Part shown: positions 1 to 13,300 of the stretch, one piece after another
How the letters are laid out: every line of letters begins with the position of its first letter
Position numbering within the stretch: the stretch's first letter is position 1
NCBI GenBank assembly: GCA_022072025.1
Contig: JAJVIP010000006.1
Span: 1 to 64,000, forward strand
Source: Elusimicrobiota bacterium
Lineage (GTDB): Bacteria > Elusimicrobiota > Elusimicrobia > F11
Direction: 5' to 3'
DNA: 64,000 nt
Made by a program: the position numbers and the translations under genes
Notes under the pieces: generated by a model
Seen by the model: only the letters and a program-made list of their open reading frames with translations
Databases searched by the model: none
Told to the model about the DNA's origin: nothing

Positions 1-45
1 GCGCACCTCAGCGTTTGCTGGCGGCGTGAAAATAAAAAACAAAAC

Positions 46-63
46 TAAAAAATCGCGGGGCGA
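46..63 (-). terminator. Possible weak intrinsic terminator after the sigma-54-like gene
   Basis: On the minus strand a 4-bp stem TCGC/GCGA with a 3-nt loop is followed by a run of T. It lies about 70 nt past the stop of the sigma-54-like gene, where a terminator would be expected. The stem is short, so this is only a candidate. Nothing else is recognised in 1-129. Confidence 0.3.
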
Positions 64-129
64 CATCAAAAAAACGGTTCACTCTTAAAAGCCACAGATT
101 ATTGTCTTGCTACTGGGGAGTACTAAATG

Positions 130-1260
130 TTAAGCAGCTTTGGCGTGAGGAGGATGATCGAGAACGTGCCGGCAAGCCGTGATGGTTCGGCGAGAAACTT
201 TAACATGGAATCGTTCCTCGATTTCATGGGATAAAGCCATATCGGTCATATGCGCTTTTCCTTCGTCTCGCAACTTTTCAAGAATATTCAACACCACGTG
301 TCTTTGCCCGGGCATCAAATCAAGCAACAATATTTCACGGCCCCACGGGAGCAATACGCTTTTAGCCGCCAACACACGACTGAGCGTGCTCGGAGCGAAC
401 TCCAGCTTGGCGGCCACCTTTCGCAGTGATACGGGCGCCAGGAGAGAGGAATCGTTTGTTTCAAAATAGGATTTTTGCGCTTTCAGCAAATGGTCAATCA
501 CGCGCCAAAAAGCTCCTTGTTTCAAATTGGCAAGTTCCAAAAGGCCAATATACTTTCTCAATTTGGCGGCGGCAGAACGGTCCATCTTTTGGGCCTTTTG
601 CCACCGGCGAAGCGCTCCCCGATCAATATCATAGAGCCCGCGCGCCATATGGGGCGAGTAATATGAAATAGAAAAGGTGTTATCGTCGTTCTTCACAATT
701 TGCCCAATGACGGTGGGTTTGACCAGGTCGCTGGTTTGGAGTTTGGAGGGATGGTTAAACTCCGCCTGAACCGACATGTCCACCACAAAATCCTGAACTT
801 GTTTGGCCTCCTCCAGGGTGACACCACAAAGCTCGGCTATATGTTCGGCGGTATCTCCGTCTTCCCGATATAGAAAATAGCGTTCAAATTTTTCCTGACC
901 AATTTTCTGAATGAGCGCCATCAGGTGTTTTTTCTGTTCCAGAAGAGTTTCCGGGGAAAGTCCTGAACTTCCCACCACATCCATGTCCTGTGACTCGTAA
1001 AACTGGTTCGAAAGCCCCGTTCGTGAAAAACGTTTAAATTTGACGATGCGTTTCCCTTCCGCTCGGGCATTGACAAGCTCATGAAAAAGGGGGTCATGCT
1101 CAACTTCGGAAAGAAGCTTGGCCCATTCCCCCTCCGGCATTTTCAACGCCTGAGCCATTTTCACCCGGCCCACCAAGACGGTGCGCTGAATGACGTTGGG
1201 GCTCACCACTTGCTTAAAGTTAAGGTTTGGATCGGCCATCCTATTGCTTACCAGCAACAA
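130..1260 (-). CDS. Divergent sigma-54 (RpoN)-like protein
   Basis: The 376-residue protein has the layout of sigma-54. Residues about 18-62 resemble region I and its border (VVSPNVIQ, then KMPEGEW and a D-P-L-F stretch where RpoN has N-P-L-L). A helix-turn-helix at about 280-308 (LRKVAAKLEFAPSTLSRVL, then LPWG) matches the RpoN pattern LREVA..L..H.STVSR...K...TP.G. Residues 355-364 (VSRRTITACR) correspond to the RpoN box ARRTVAKYRE. The glutamine-rich character of region I and several invariant residues are missing, so promoter specificity may differ. The start is uncertain: the TTG at 1260 has an AAAGG five bases upstream, while the internal ATG at 1239 has no well-spaced ribosome site. It lies 66 nt after the 5,489-residue giant gene on the same strand, so the two may be cotranscribed. 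Family assignment is fairly secure; it is unclear whether it is the cell's main RpoN. Confidence 0.7.
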   Translation of the reverse strand: MLLVSNRMADPNLNFKQVVSPNVIQRTVLVGRVKMAQALKMPEGEWAKLLSEVEHDPLFHELVNARAEGKRIVKFKRFSRTGLSNQFYESQDMDVVGSSGLSPETLLEQKKHLMALIQKIGQEKFERYFLYREDGDTAEHIAELCGVTLEEAKQVQDFVVDMSVQAEFNHPSKLQTSDLVKPTVIGQIVKNDDNTFSISYYSPHMARGLYDIDRGALRRWQKAQKMDRSAAAKLRKYIGLLELANLKQGAFWRVIDHLLKAQKSYFETNDSSLLAPVSLRKVAAKLEFAPSTLSRVLAAKSVLLPWGREILLLDLMPGQRHVVLNILEKLRDEGKAHMTDMALSHEIEERFHVKVSRRTITACRHVLDHPPHAKAA

Positions 1261-1326
1261 GCCGGCCTTTCAAGCCCTTCGTGGCTTTTTCTTCTGTTCC
1301 TCTTTTGGCACGGGTATTGTCATATC

Positions 1327-4300
1327 CTATGCGGCGGTTGCGATGGCCTTCAGAATGGCCAAGACCTGCTCTTGCTGAGGCCCCAAATGAAGGAACTCTG
1401 GAATCAACTCATCAAGGTCAATGGCACGATGATGATGATCTTGAATCACCCAACCAGAATAAATGACAGAAGCGGGGCTTGCCTTTGAGTTGAACAAAGA
1501 ATTGAACTCTTTAAGGGACATGTTGGGTCTGCCCCCAGGGTCCCGCTTGGGACAGATTTCCGGGTCATAGGACCTCATTTCAACCCTAAGCAATTTGGCC
1601 AGTCTCTGATATTCCGCCTCTTGACCTTTCGGAACAAGGAATTGAACCTCTTTGCCAAGTCCAAGCCACCATTTGGCCAGTAAAATTCTTGTATCCGTGG
1701 GTTTAGACCCAAAAAAGGCGAACAATTGCGTCTTCGAATCATCCACAGAGGTATCCGAGTAGACAGCACTCAATATAAGCCTCAATGCGCTTTGAATGTT
1801 GGGGGTCCATTCAAATTCTTTCCCTTCCGTTTTACCAAGGCGGCGAAGTTCCTCTCCAACCAACGTTTGAAATTGCTCCGATTGGAACAAATGCCTCCAT
1901 GATAAGGGCTCCGTTTGAGACAACTTCGATATTTGGGCGTCCAAACCCAGCGAACTGGTTTGCATCAGAATTTTCAGCGCTTCATCCCAATCGTCTCTGG
2001 AAAGTGCAAGCGTCAATTGGGCTATGTTTGTCGCCTCCCCCCGAACGCGGTCCGAAGTGAGGTCTCTGTTTGACTGATGCTCCCTCTCCATTGGGGCCTG
2101 GTCTGCCTGATTTGATATTCGGTATATAAACCAAGCATGAACAACCAATAGAACCATCACAGCCGCAAAAATTGATACTGGCGCGATCATGACGTTGAGT
2201 GCCTCCCATAGGGTATCAATAACCAGTGAAATGCTCATCAGCGCACTCGTCATGTCGTTATTTGAATGATCGATCGGGGCAAAATTAATTACATTAAAAA
2301 TTTCAACAGGAGAAAAAAGGCCAAACAAAAAAGGTATCCCATTATTTGGAGGAGATGCCGCTTTGGGGGGTGTATCATTCAATGCTTTTTTAACCAATTG
2401 CGCTATGGTTTTTCCTGAACGGCGCTGTATCTGAGAAAGAGAAATAAATTCTCCATGGTGGGTTTGCAGATAAGGAGTATCAGCCCATGGTCTTTGCGCC
2501 ATAGCGGCATCAATAATGATCCTCAAAATTCTGGCAGGCCCTTTGTGTTGAACGTTATCTTTGCCTTTTTCATCCCTGACGGTGAGCACATGCGGAACAT
2601 GGCTCACAAGATCTTGGCGGCCGAGAAAATAAGAAAGTGAAAATTGCCCGCTGGAGACCTCGGGATGAAAGAGAAAGGTATCAAAACCAGAATCCCCTAA
2701 TTTTAAGATAACCCCGCGCTGCCTGGGCCAGAGCCCCATTTCAGCTCGCACCACCACCGATTTGTCCAGCCGAGTGACAATCAACATCGCATCACCGAAG
2801 ACAATCTGATAATCGTTGAAACCTGTCTGTCCTGTGAGCTGTTCTTCAATTTTCTTAGCAGCTTGACTCATATCAGGACACTTTTTCACATCATGTTCGC
2901 TGATGGAGATCAGTGCTCCTTTGTGATGAAACCGCAGAGTCTGATCGATTCCATATTGGGGCCCTCGCTCGTCTAGTATTCTCTTCAATTCAACGATAGA
3001 TTTGGCACCCTCGACTTCGTTGAGCAATTCCTTCCAATGCGAAATGAAGTCAGAAGAAACCCCAATCAAGTTACTCCGTCCCTCCAAATAAACTTTGATC
3101 AGGGCTTTGCTGATAATTAGACCATCCTCTTCAGAAATAACTCGATCAAGGTAACCACGCGTTGGGGGTAACATCAACCCATGATCAGAAAAAGCAACCC
3201 TTGTTCCATTTCCGGCAGTTTGAAGAACAAGTCGTTTCAATTGATCTTGTCTTCCAACAGACCGCATTTCCGTAAAAAGAGGATTGATCAATCTGTCCAT
3301 GAGTCCGCCCGTTTTTCCCAAGGGTGTTAATGAACTGCCGCTGACAATGAGAATTTGAGGAAGATTTTCCTGAGGATAATCCTCATACATGAGCCGCGCC
3401 ACTTGCCAAAGATTTTCAGGAAGAATAGGAGAGATTCCGTCTTCAGGTGCGTGAACACCGTCAAAATCAGTGGCCAATCCAGCGATTTCGACAGGTTGGT
3501 GTGGCTGAAAGTTTTCTGGAATAAGGAGATCCACATATTCTGGAGGGGCCTGTGGCGGAGCAATGTTGATTGTCATCACGCGCTCCCGAGGCACATCGGC
3601 TAAATCAATCAAACGTCCAACTGATCTATAGGATTGTTGATCTGCAACCGGATTATTAAACCGCTCTGGAAGAAGAGCTTCCTCTTTAAGAAATTCATAA
3701 AGAGCCATCGTCGCTTGTAAATAATACATCAAGGCGTCTCTGCCAGATGAATCCTGGTTAAAACGGTGGATGATATCGCTGGCATAATCAATCGCTTCAC
3801 CCAATCGCACATGACCAAACCAATCCGAAGTCACGCCTTCAAAAAGAGTTTGCACCGCTTGATTCGCTTTTAGCCGTTCTGGAAATTTCCGCCATGCCTC
3901 AAGATATTTTCTAACGCCCGGGGTGTTCTCAAAATGGAAATTGAAATGAAATGTTCCCAAATGACGTTCTGCATTCAATTGATAGTGTCTTTCCCTTACC
4001 AGCTCAAGAAAAAAAGAGTGGCAAATTTTTGCCAAATCGTACTCCACTGAGGTTTGACTGGGAGAACTGTGGTGAGAAAATTGGCCTCGGAGATCGGAGA
4101 GAACCAACCTTCCATCGGGCAGTCGAAGTACATTACGAAGAGGAAGATCTCCGTGTCCGTATCGACAATAATGACTGGGGCCAAATTTTTTCTGCAAATC
4201 CTGCAAATGATCGTAAAAAACATCCAGCAACACCGGAAGATTGGGATACCTCTGACCGTTAATCAAAATGTGATCATCCCTCATCAGATCTTGATAAAAG

Positions 4301-7300
4301 TAAGAAGCATCTATGTAATCAAGATTCCCCAAATGAAACCGTCTTCCCAATATCAACCTGCCATATACCTGTTCAGAACGGCTTGCCAACATTCTTATCC
4401 GATGCCGAACCCGCGCGGCGTAATTGCGATACAACTCATCCGGAAAGGGCTCCATATGATGGCGGTAATGGGTTTTAGCGATGAGGCCGACAATCCCATC
4501 AATCTCAGTCATCATATCGTCTGCGGTTAATTCATCACGGAAAAAATATTCCGTGATGTCTTCCGCTCCTTCCAAATATTCCAAGACCAGGTAGGCTTCA
4601 TCCCCACTGGGCCTTTCATAATAATCCAAGCTTCGGTAATACAGCGGTATGGCATCCGGCGGATAAGACTCCTGCAATTCCATCAAACGGCGATACTGAG
4701 CTCTAAGCCAAGGAACTCCATTCCCACTGATACCTGTCCAATTTGAATATTTGACAATCACCTTTTGACCTGAAGAGTTGAGAGCCAGAAACACTTGGGC
4801 AGAACTTCCCCCACGTGAAAAGGATTTCAATAGGGTGTAGCCGTTCTGAGTTAAAATGACCGGGAAAGTCGAATTTTCACCTTCTTGGGTCTGGTTTTTT
4901 TGTTTTCGTACCCGATTCGCTCCAAACGCAGCCCCGTACAGAAGTGGATGGTTCATCGCAGCAACCAGTTCCTGATCGGATCCAATATGAACCCAGTGTG
5001 CTTCTTCGCCTGCCTCAGCTATCGCAAAATGACCCGAGGACGCATCGAGCAGATCCTTTGCGGATCGCCAAATTTTGTTCCAAACTGCTGAAGCGACAGG
5101 TTTATCGCGTGCGGCAACGCCCCTCAGCGAGTTGTCATATCCATCTCTCGCAACATTTATCCACTCACGAGCTGTCATTAAGGCGGGCTCAAAAAGGGCC
5201 CGCAGCGTTAGATCTGCATTCTCTCCTCGCCACTGGTCCCACCTGTAATTATCAATCAATGTTTGTTCCGTGTGGGCGGGGAAAAAAGTGGGCCCCATGT
5301 TAACCGGATAGACCCGTCCAAAGGCGAATGATTTTTTAAAAAATTCTGGCCCCCTTTTCTCAATAAATCCCTCAACATAAAGGTGACCGTTCAATTCCCG
5401 TGTTTCCGTGACGACTCCGGAATTCGGAATATTGGGGTCTTCTGATGGCAAGTGATTGCACAGGATATTGATACGAGACGAATCAAAACGCGGCGGTTCA
5501 GACAGAGAGAATACGTTATCGGAGTTAATGACCCACCGTCCTCGAACCGTGCAATCGTACAGCTGGAGCATTTGCATGAGTTGCACATAGAGAAAGGGCA
5601 CTCCAAGTTTTCTGGTCGGCATCAACAATTTCCCAAAAGGAGCGAACAATTTGTTCCGACTGGCCAAACCAGAGGCCGGTATCATTAATCTGAACATTTG
5701 TTCTTGCCTTTGTTGCGATATCCCCAATTCCTCCAACAATTGTCGAGACTCAAGGATGGCATCGGCTACGGCCACCAACACACCCGGCCTAATCTCTTTG
5801 CAAGGGATGACCAAAAACAGGGGATGCCCGGGCTGATTCGCCAGTGTTCGAGTTTGGGAGTCAGGCATTTCGTCGGTTCGCAGAATAAGAGAGTCGCTGG
5901 GTATATAGCGTCCTCGAGCCTCGGTTAAGGCATTCACGATCTGGTTGGCTGTAACCTCCGGAACCAAGAGTTCCACGACATCGGGGTAATTTCCCAAAGG
6001 ATTTTGGAGCGCTCGCGCCAATTGTTGATACTGTCGAATAATTCCTTCCCATTTCCCATGCGAAATATCACCGTCGATCAAATCCTGTTTGTTGAGAACG
6101 GTTAAAGGGGGATCATCTCTTAAAGAAAACTCCACCGCTTCTGCGGATATGGCACGGGGTTCTTCGGACAACACCAAGACCGCTCGTTGCTGTTCATTTT
6201 TTTCAATAATAGATATGCGCTGGACTTTCAAACCCTCGCCATCTATAAGGGACGTTCCGATCCCGATAGGGCCCGTTTTTTTTAATGCCTCCCCTAGAGA
6301 GAGTATTGAAAGTTGTTTCTTTAACAGATCAGAGGGCCTAACCAAGATACCTTCCACAGGATAGGATTGACCCTCATGTTCCACTCGAAGATGATTTAAG
6401 AATGGCGCCAAATTCTTATCCAATGCCACAAGGTCGCTATCAATATTTTCGGACATCTCTTCATATTCAAGTTCCGCCATACCCCCCGGCGCCTTGTATC
6501 CAAAATCATATTCAAAGTTAAAAAAGGGAATATTATTGCGGTTAAGCCATAGTTTTTTATCACTCTCATGTTCGCTCTTGATCCAAGGGACAAATTCAAT
6601 GGCTCCCAAGCGAGAATTCCGACTGAGATGACGTTCAAGTTCATTCTGAGAAATCCGGCCTGAAACTATATAGGCCCCGGTGGCGGGCTCCCGTCTCAGC
6701 ACGCTTAAATAGTGAACGGGAACGTCACGGAATTCCAATTGGCCAGGAATTCGTGCATGAATAAAGACTGACAATTTAGCCAGTTCCACAACGCGGCTGA
6801 GGGGCACCTCGGGCCCTGACAAATGAACCTGAAATTCAAACTCTATTTCATATTTATCCGCGCGGCGGATATTAAACTGATTGGCATGGACCAGCGAAAA
6901 AATTCTCTGTTGAGGCAATTCTTCATCGGGTTTCTTAATCCCCCCCATTCCTACCACACCGTCCCACTTGAACGACAAAATATTTAGGATCCCATGCGAA
7001 ACCAACGCCACGGGAAGAGCGGCAAGAATGCTCCAAGCTCCAACAAATTGAAAGAGGTAAAAAATCACGGCAAGATAAAGCAGGCGGGGAATGAGCGCAA
7101 TGGTGAAAAACAGCTGGAGGCGTAGACGGGCTTCAACCGGCAAACGGTTGGGATCTTTTTCAGTCGGTGGTCCCCGAACAGTCAACTTACCTCTGTTCCA
7201 CACCATCATTTGATTCCAATGATCAAACATGACATGGCCGATCGATAAAAGAGCACCCCAAACAAACCCAAATTCGACCGGCCATCCAAGAGAATTGTTC

Positions 7301-10300
7301 AACATGAGTCCGATCAACCATCCAACCAAACCACCTGTGACCGCGCTGTAAATGAACTCTTCAGCTCCACCCAATGCGGAAATCTCCCTGTCCGTGAGAT
7401 GCGCAAAAAACCGATGGATAATGGGAATGAAGTGGTTCATAAACCAGGGAGAAAGTCCCACTGAACCAGATGATGTGGAAGAATCAGATTCTGCTGTTTC
7501 CTTACCCAACGAGACCCGCCTTATCGCAGTTTCACCCACCTGACTCTTTTTCGTGAACAATAGCGCGTGTGCAACAGGCCGTTGTTGATGGCCCCAGGCT
7601 GATCCGGTTCTTGCTTTGGCCCACCAAACGGACAACTCTTCACCTCTTGAGGCGCCTTGAAGTCCCCCACTTAAGGGGCCCAAGATGGCATTTTGGACCC
7701 CCAGGCTTAGGAGTACTCCCACAAGTTGGCGAACAGTGGGCTCAACGCCAGATGTCCGCGTAGATTCCTCTTTTCCAGGTGAATCCCACGTTGATGCAAG
7801 TTGTATCGCTATAAGTTGTCCATCCTGGTTATATCCCCACGCGGCCATAGCCACGGGTTCATCGAGAGTTTTCCACCAGATGTCGTTTCCGTTAATGGCA
7901 GGTTTTCTATCAAGAGAAATTCTTTGATCTGGGTCCGCATTCGAATCAAGGACACTTTTCCCATCCTTGATAAGGAGCATACCACCGAATCCATTTGCAG
8001 GTGGAGTATCGCCTTGATCAGGTTCCAACTTGCCTTCAAAAAGTCTGACCTTAACAACACGCGGCTGGTCCAAATCCAAAACCCAGAAGATTCCGTTGGG
8101 GAGTTCGTATCTTTCTTGTTCAATGCCCGGCGCTCCTTCTGAGCGTAAGATTAAGTTCCCATCCTGAAATGCAATTGCATTGGGCTTTAAGAAATCGGGC
8201 TGGGAACCGCTCAGTGCGACAATCGCCCGAGATTCATCTGCTCTATTAATATGTCCTTGGATAGGAAATCCAGGAATCGGTGTTCTGGGAAGATCTGATC
8301 TCCACGCGAGAACTTGTTCGTTAATACTTTGACTAATTGCCACTTGATGCGGATCGATGATGAACAGCTTTCCCGAAATCTTGGCGGATGTCCCTATGTG
8401 AAAGCCTTTGTATTTAAGACCAGGGATCAAGTCTAATTCCTCTGAAATGACCGGATCGGTATACAACTCTTTGACTTTCAGCAAAATACTGGAGGAGTGA
8501 GAATTGCGGTTTGCAATTCCATCCGCCACATCCTTGCCTTCGGCAAACAACAAAACATCCTTATAGCCGCGCTTTTTTAAACGAGCTTGCACAACGGCAA
8601 GAGAGCCACCGACAAATCGCGATTCTCCTGGAATTACAACGATATCTGTCTCTCCGTTCTCCTTGATGGCGATCAAACTCAAAGGGTTAAGACCAGGAAG
8701 CAATTTGATGAACACTGATTGCTCGTTAATCGAGTATTGGCCAGCGCGATCTATCAAATTTTCCTGTGCCACTTTGGTGTATCCAAATTCCTCAAATAAA
8801 TCAGGGAGGTTTTCTGTTCCAGCAAGCTCCAGAAGGCTCAGGGCGATTGTTTCCCCGCGCAGCGCCCTAACCAATTTATCTCGATCACTTAACAATTCAG
8901 ATGTTCCAAAATAAAGAAATTGCCCATTGCTCATAACGATGCGCGGCAAAGTGAAGAAATGGTTCATGTCCGCTACCTGGTCAACCAAAGAATCCAATGG
9001 AACAGAGTCATTTTCGAGAATCAGCGGCTGTCCGGAGTAAATAATAGACGTAGGATGTGTTAAGGGAACGAATCGAACGAATGATTTTTCACTCTTGTCA
9101 CGAATGAGGATTTTCCCACCCATAAATACATGAGGATGGTTGTTATCGTCAGAGGGAATAAATTCTTCGAAACGAAATTCTTCAATTGAACGGTGGCCCT
9201 CTTCCCATTGGACAAGCGCATAATAATGTCTTCTGGAAGAATAATAGACTCGATCACCGATGACATTTTTTTGAAGCTCCTCTGCATTTGCATAAAGACG
9301 TCCATCGGCATATAACACAGTCCCATCGTTCAAACCAAGGTTGGAATTGATTAACGGATTACCCAAAATCTGCACATTCGGGTTCTGTTGTTTAAATCTA
9401 TTCACCAAAGTGGCCACTGGTTCTTGAATGACTCTAAAACTATCGGTTGGTTTTCCCGCAATCGTCAATGACCGATGGACCCGATCAAAATAAAATTGAT
9501 TGATAGGTTGGTTGGATACGACCGCTAACAATTTATTGGCCGACTCCACTGGGCTGATTGTGTAGGCAGTTTCTTCTTGTTCTTTGAAACGGCCATCATG
9601 GCGAGGTTGGTCGGCGTTTTCAGCGATTAGGTAAGCGGCTCCCAAGAGCCCGTTAAACTTTAGTGCGTGCTCAGATTCGGCAAAGATACTCACTTCAACG
9701 CCTTCATCTGCGAGCAGTTGTCGCATCTTTTCGAAAACAATTTTTCCAGCGTTTCCATTGTAGAACTTTCCTCCAAGGACAAATTGTCTGATTCCATATT
9801 CCGCTTTGAGTTGCCTCGCCAATGCAGCCGTCCATACACCGACTTCTTCAAAAACAGCTTTCGCTTCTTGCCTTTTTATATCGGTCTCAGGATTTGCGTC
9901 ATCACTCTCAAGCCAGGCTTCCAGAGTGGTTTGGATATCTTTTTCCTGTGCAATCCCATACTTTGACACCAATCCATTTCTCGTCGCTATCATGTTAATT
10001 CCACGTACCGCCGTGTACTGTCCTGCTTTTCCTTTCGTTCCAACTTTGGGATGAACCAATGCGTCCGGACTCATGTCAACAATGACGCGAGTGAGTTCAT
10101 TGACGCCGTCAATAATCTTGCCGTGATTATCAACGACTCCGGGAGTCAAGAAACTTCCATGCCGCAAAAGAGCAAAGTCTCTCTTATCCGCCAATCCAGA
10201 TGTCGCCAGCGCCTGAAGATCACCATCATTAATACACCACGCTGGTTTCCCACCAAATTCGTTCGATAAATAATCGTCGAGTCTTGACACACTCTCTAAG

Positions 10301-13300
10301 AGGTCTCCAGAGACATTTTGAAAAACACCGGCTTGCTGAGGCGAAGCTCTTCCCTGAGGAGAAAAAACAGCCATTCCCACAACGATTCCGTCAATCTCCT
10401 CCGGCTTCAGCTTCGCTCTTTGGAGAGCCTTGCGGCCTTCCTCCGTTACTTGTCGAAGGAATTGGTCCACCGAATGAGAAGAGTTCTCAGGAGCCTTGGT
10501 CTGAATAGCTATTGGATTTCCAACAAACTTGGCTGGTTCATTTCCGGTTCGATGAACAACGGCCGTTTTGATTTCTGTGACCCCTACATTAATGACCAGA
10601 AGGTTTCCCGTATTTCTAGAAATGCGAGGTTGCGTATCCAGGCTCGACTCAATGGCTTGATACCGAGATTTAACTTCCAACAGATCCGTTTCGTTGTCTA
10701 CGATGCTGAAAGAATCCATTCCGTAGTTCGATTTAATAATCATCTGAACAGACCCCGGATTACGAAGGCGCACATAATCCGTTTCAACTGTATCGTGGAT
10801 TTCCTTAAAGAGTTTGGTTTGTTCGGTGTCGATCCAGACCGCGTAGGCGCCCTGCATCCAGAGCACATTGTGTATGGTCACAGCAACATATCGGATCAAA
10901 ACGCTTTCCGCTAAGCGCGAGAGCTTCTTGGGATAAGATATCGTCCGTTCCCAAATACGTCCATTCGCCGTTGCAAAATGGAGCGTAATTGATGAAAACC
11001 GTTGCGGACGTTGTTTGGATAAACGCCTGAATTGCTCGAAAGTCCCCATCCATTCATAGAAGAATTTTTCTTGATCGAGCGATTCAAGTCGATGAAGAAG
11101 ATTAATCCGAGGGTAATCATAAATGGCATGTGAAATGAGGAGAGCCAGAATGATGATGGCGCTGATGAATGGATGAGTCGGAATTAACACCGCACTTCCA
11201 AGGTATCCAACCATTAAGATGGTCAAAAGGCCGGTCGTTCGACCGTCTCGATGCGGATGATCAATGAAAATGAAATGGATCGCGTTGATGGCGGAAAGGA
11301 TCCATAGAACTGCCTGCGCACTGGGCCCAAACGAGCCGACGTTGGCAATCAAAAATGGAACAAACAATCGGCACCATTCCCATACCGCAGTGAACACGGT
11401 TTCGTTTGAAATGGAAGGGGATAAAATGTGGGAACCTATGTATTTCCATAGAAGAGAAGTTGAATCTGCTTGGGCAAGTTTTCCAGAGGCAAGGTTTTTT
11501 GGTTGCTCTATCTGATTGCCGTTCATGGATCCAGTATTGGAACGTTTATAAATTCCATTATTTTGAATGTACTCTCTTACTGTTTTTGGCAAGAGAGTCC
11601 AGCTGCTTGAAGTTCGAATATCTGAAGATCGCAAGGTTAAAATTGAGCGGTCCCGTAGTACGTCTAATTGATAAGAGGAATCAGTTTCATTGGCAGCCAA
11701 TACGTTAGAGGGATCTTGAAATACAATCATCCCAATATCAACGTTGGGTGTAGAAATTTTCTGCTCTCTTAAGAGGACATCAAAATTCGATTTCCATTTT
11801 TCATAAGTGTCAGGCCCTGCAACCAGATAAAACAGAACAGTCCCAGGTAATACATTATGGGGATCTTGATTCAATGAAAGAACTCTCAAAGCATTTTTTG
11901 TTCCAAAATCATTTGGATATTTCAAACTCATTTGCGACGTTCTAATAAGGGGAGCGAATATTGCTGTAAATTTTTCGCACATAGCATGACGCTCAAAGGA
12001 GGAGGTTTTGTTCAACTTCCAAACCGTTCCATCTGGGCCGGGGGAATGTTCCCCAACAGGAGCCAAGTAGGCCATATAGGTTATCCGTTCTCCTTGCCTT
12101 TGCTCAGATGCGTAAACCAAAGCATCTAATAGAAGAGAGATATGATTAAAACCGGGCGGATCAAAAGTACCCGGCAAAGCCAGCATCACAAGTTTGTTCG
12201 TTTTAGGAGGGAGCTGAGATGCCTGTTTACCTTCGGATAGGAGGAAACGATCATCAAGGACGACTTGTCCTGTCATAATTCGTGCCCATAGAGTTTTTAG
12301 GTTGTGATCGAACTTTGCCTTTATCCCAGAAAGGATTTGGATTTCTTCTTGATTGGCATGAGTGGCCATTTCTACAAGCGCTTCATTGTATTTGGAAAAT
12401 ACATCTTCTATGAATTTTAATGATTCCCTATCGGGCTCGAGTCCAGTGGGTTGTAGATCACCATCTTTCCATAAATAATTGCAGCCATTTTTATCTATGA
12501 ATCGTATCTCTATATCCTGCGTGTTTTTCGCTTCTCTTACGTCAAAAGTCAGAATATTTTTGAATGTATCAACCGATTTGGAGGCAATATCACGAATGAT
12601 CATTTCGACGCTTTCATCATTGTTGATATGAAGAATCACCTGATAACGACCTAAGGAACTATAAAAACAAATTCGTTTAACGGGAAAAGGATTCACGGGA
12701 TTTCCTGATAAAAATTTATCAATGGCCTTCTTCGATTCACTAAGGAATAAGGGGTCAAAGGCGTAAAATTGACCGGTCTTCGTAAATTCCTCAGGATTTT
12801 CTTGAATTCTCCTCACATATTCTTCCCAATCAACCCATTCGGCATTCGCCACCTTATTACTTATCGGGGTAATATCTCTAAATCGAATTTCAACCAAATA
12901 AAGTGAAATGAACTCACGATTATAAAGACTTTCATTCTCACGATATTTTTTAACAACACGAATCCATCCTTCTTTTCCAATTTGAATTGATCTCAAAATA
13001 TCAGAGAAGTGAAGCCCCAGTTCCTCTCTTAATCCTCTTTTTAAAGCCTCAGCGGGATTTCCTCGATCTTTCCCTATTAATTGTGTGGCGAGGCTTTGAT
13101 CGTATTTGCCTTTAGCGATATCAACAACATCAGACCTTTTTTGAATTAGAACCTTAACTTTTCCTTGGGAATCTTTAGAAACAATATAGGCTTGGATTCC
13201 TTTATGCCAATCACCATTCTCATGTACACGTGCTCTTTCCTCAAATCCAATGTGTTGGCGGACCGCAAAATCATAGATAGGAATCTGTTGCTCATTTTCT

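Noticed and set aside
10-27. Lipoprotein signal in giant A (LFFTQC)
   Set aside because: Those numbers are protein residues. The residue before the cysteine is glutamine, which does not fit the lipobox; an ordinary signal or anchor helix is more likely.
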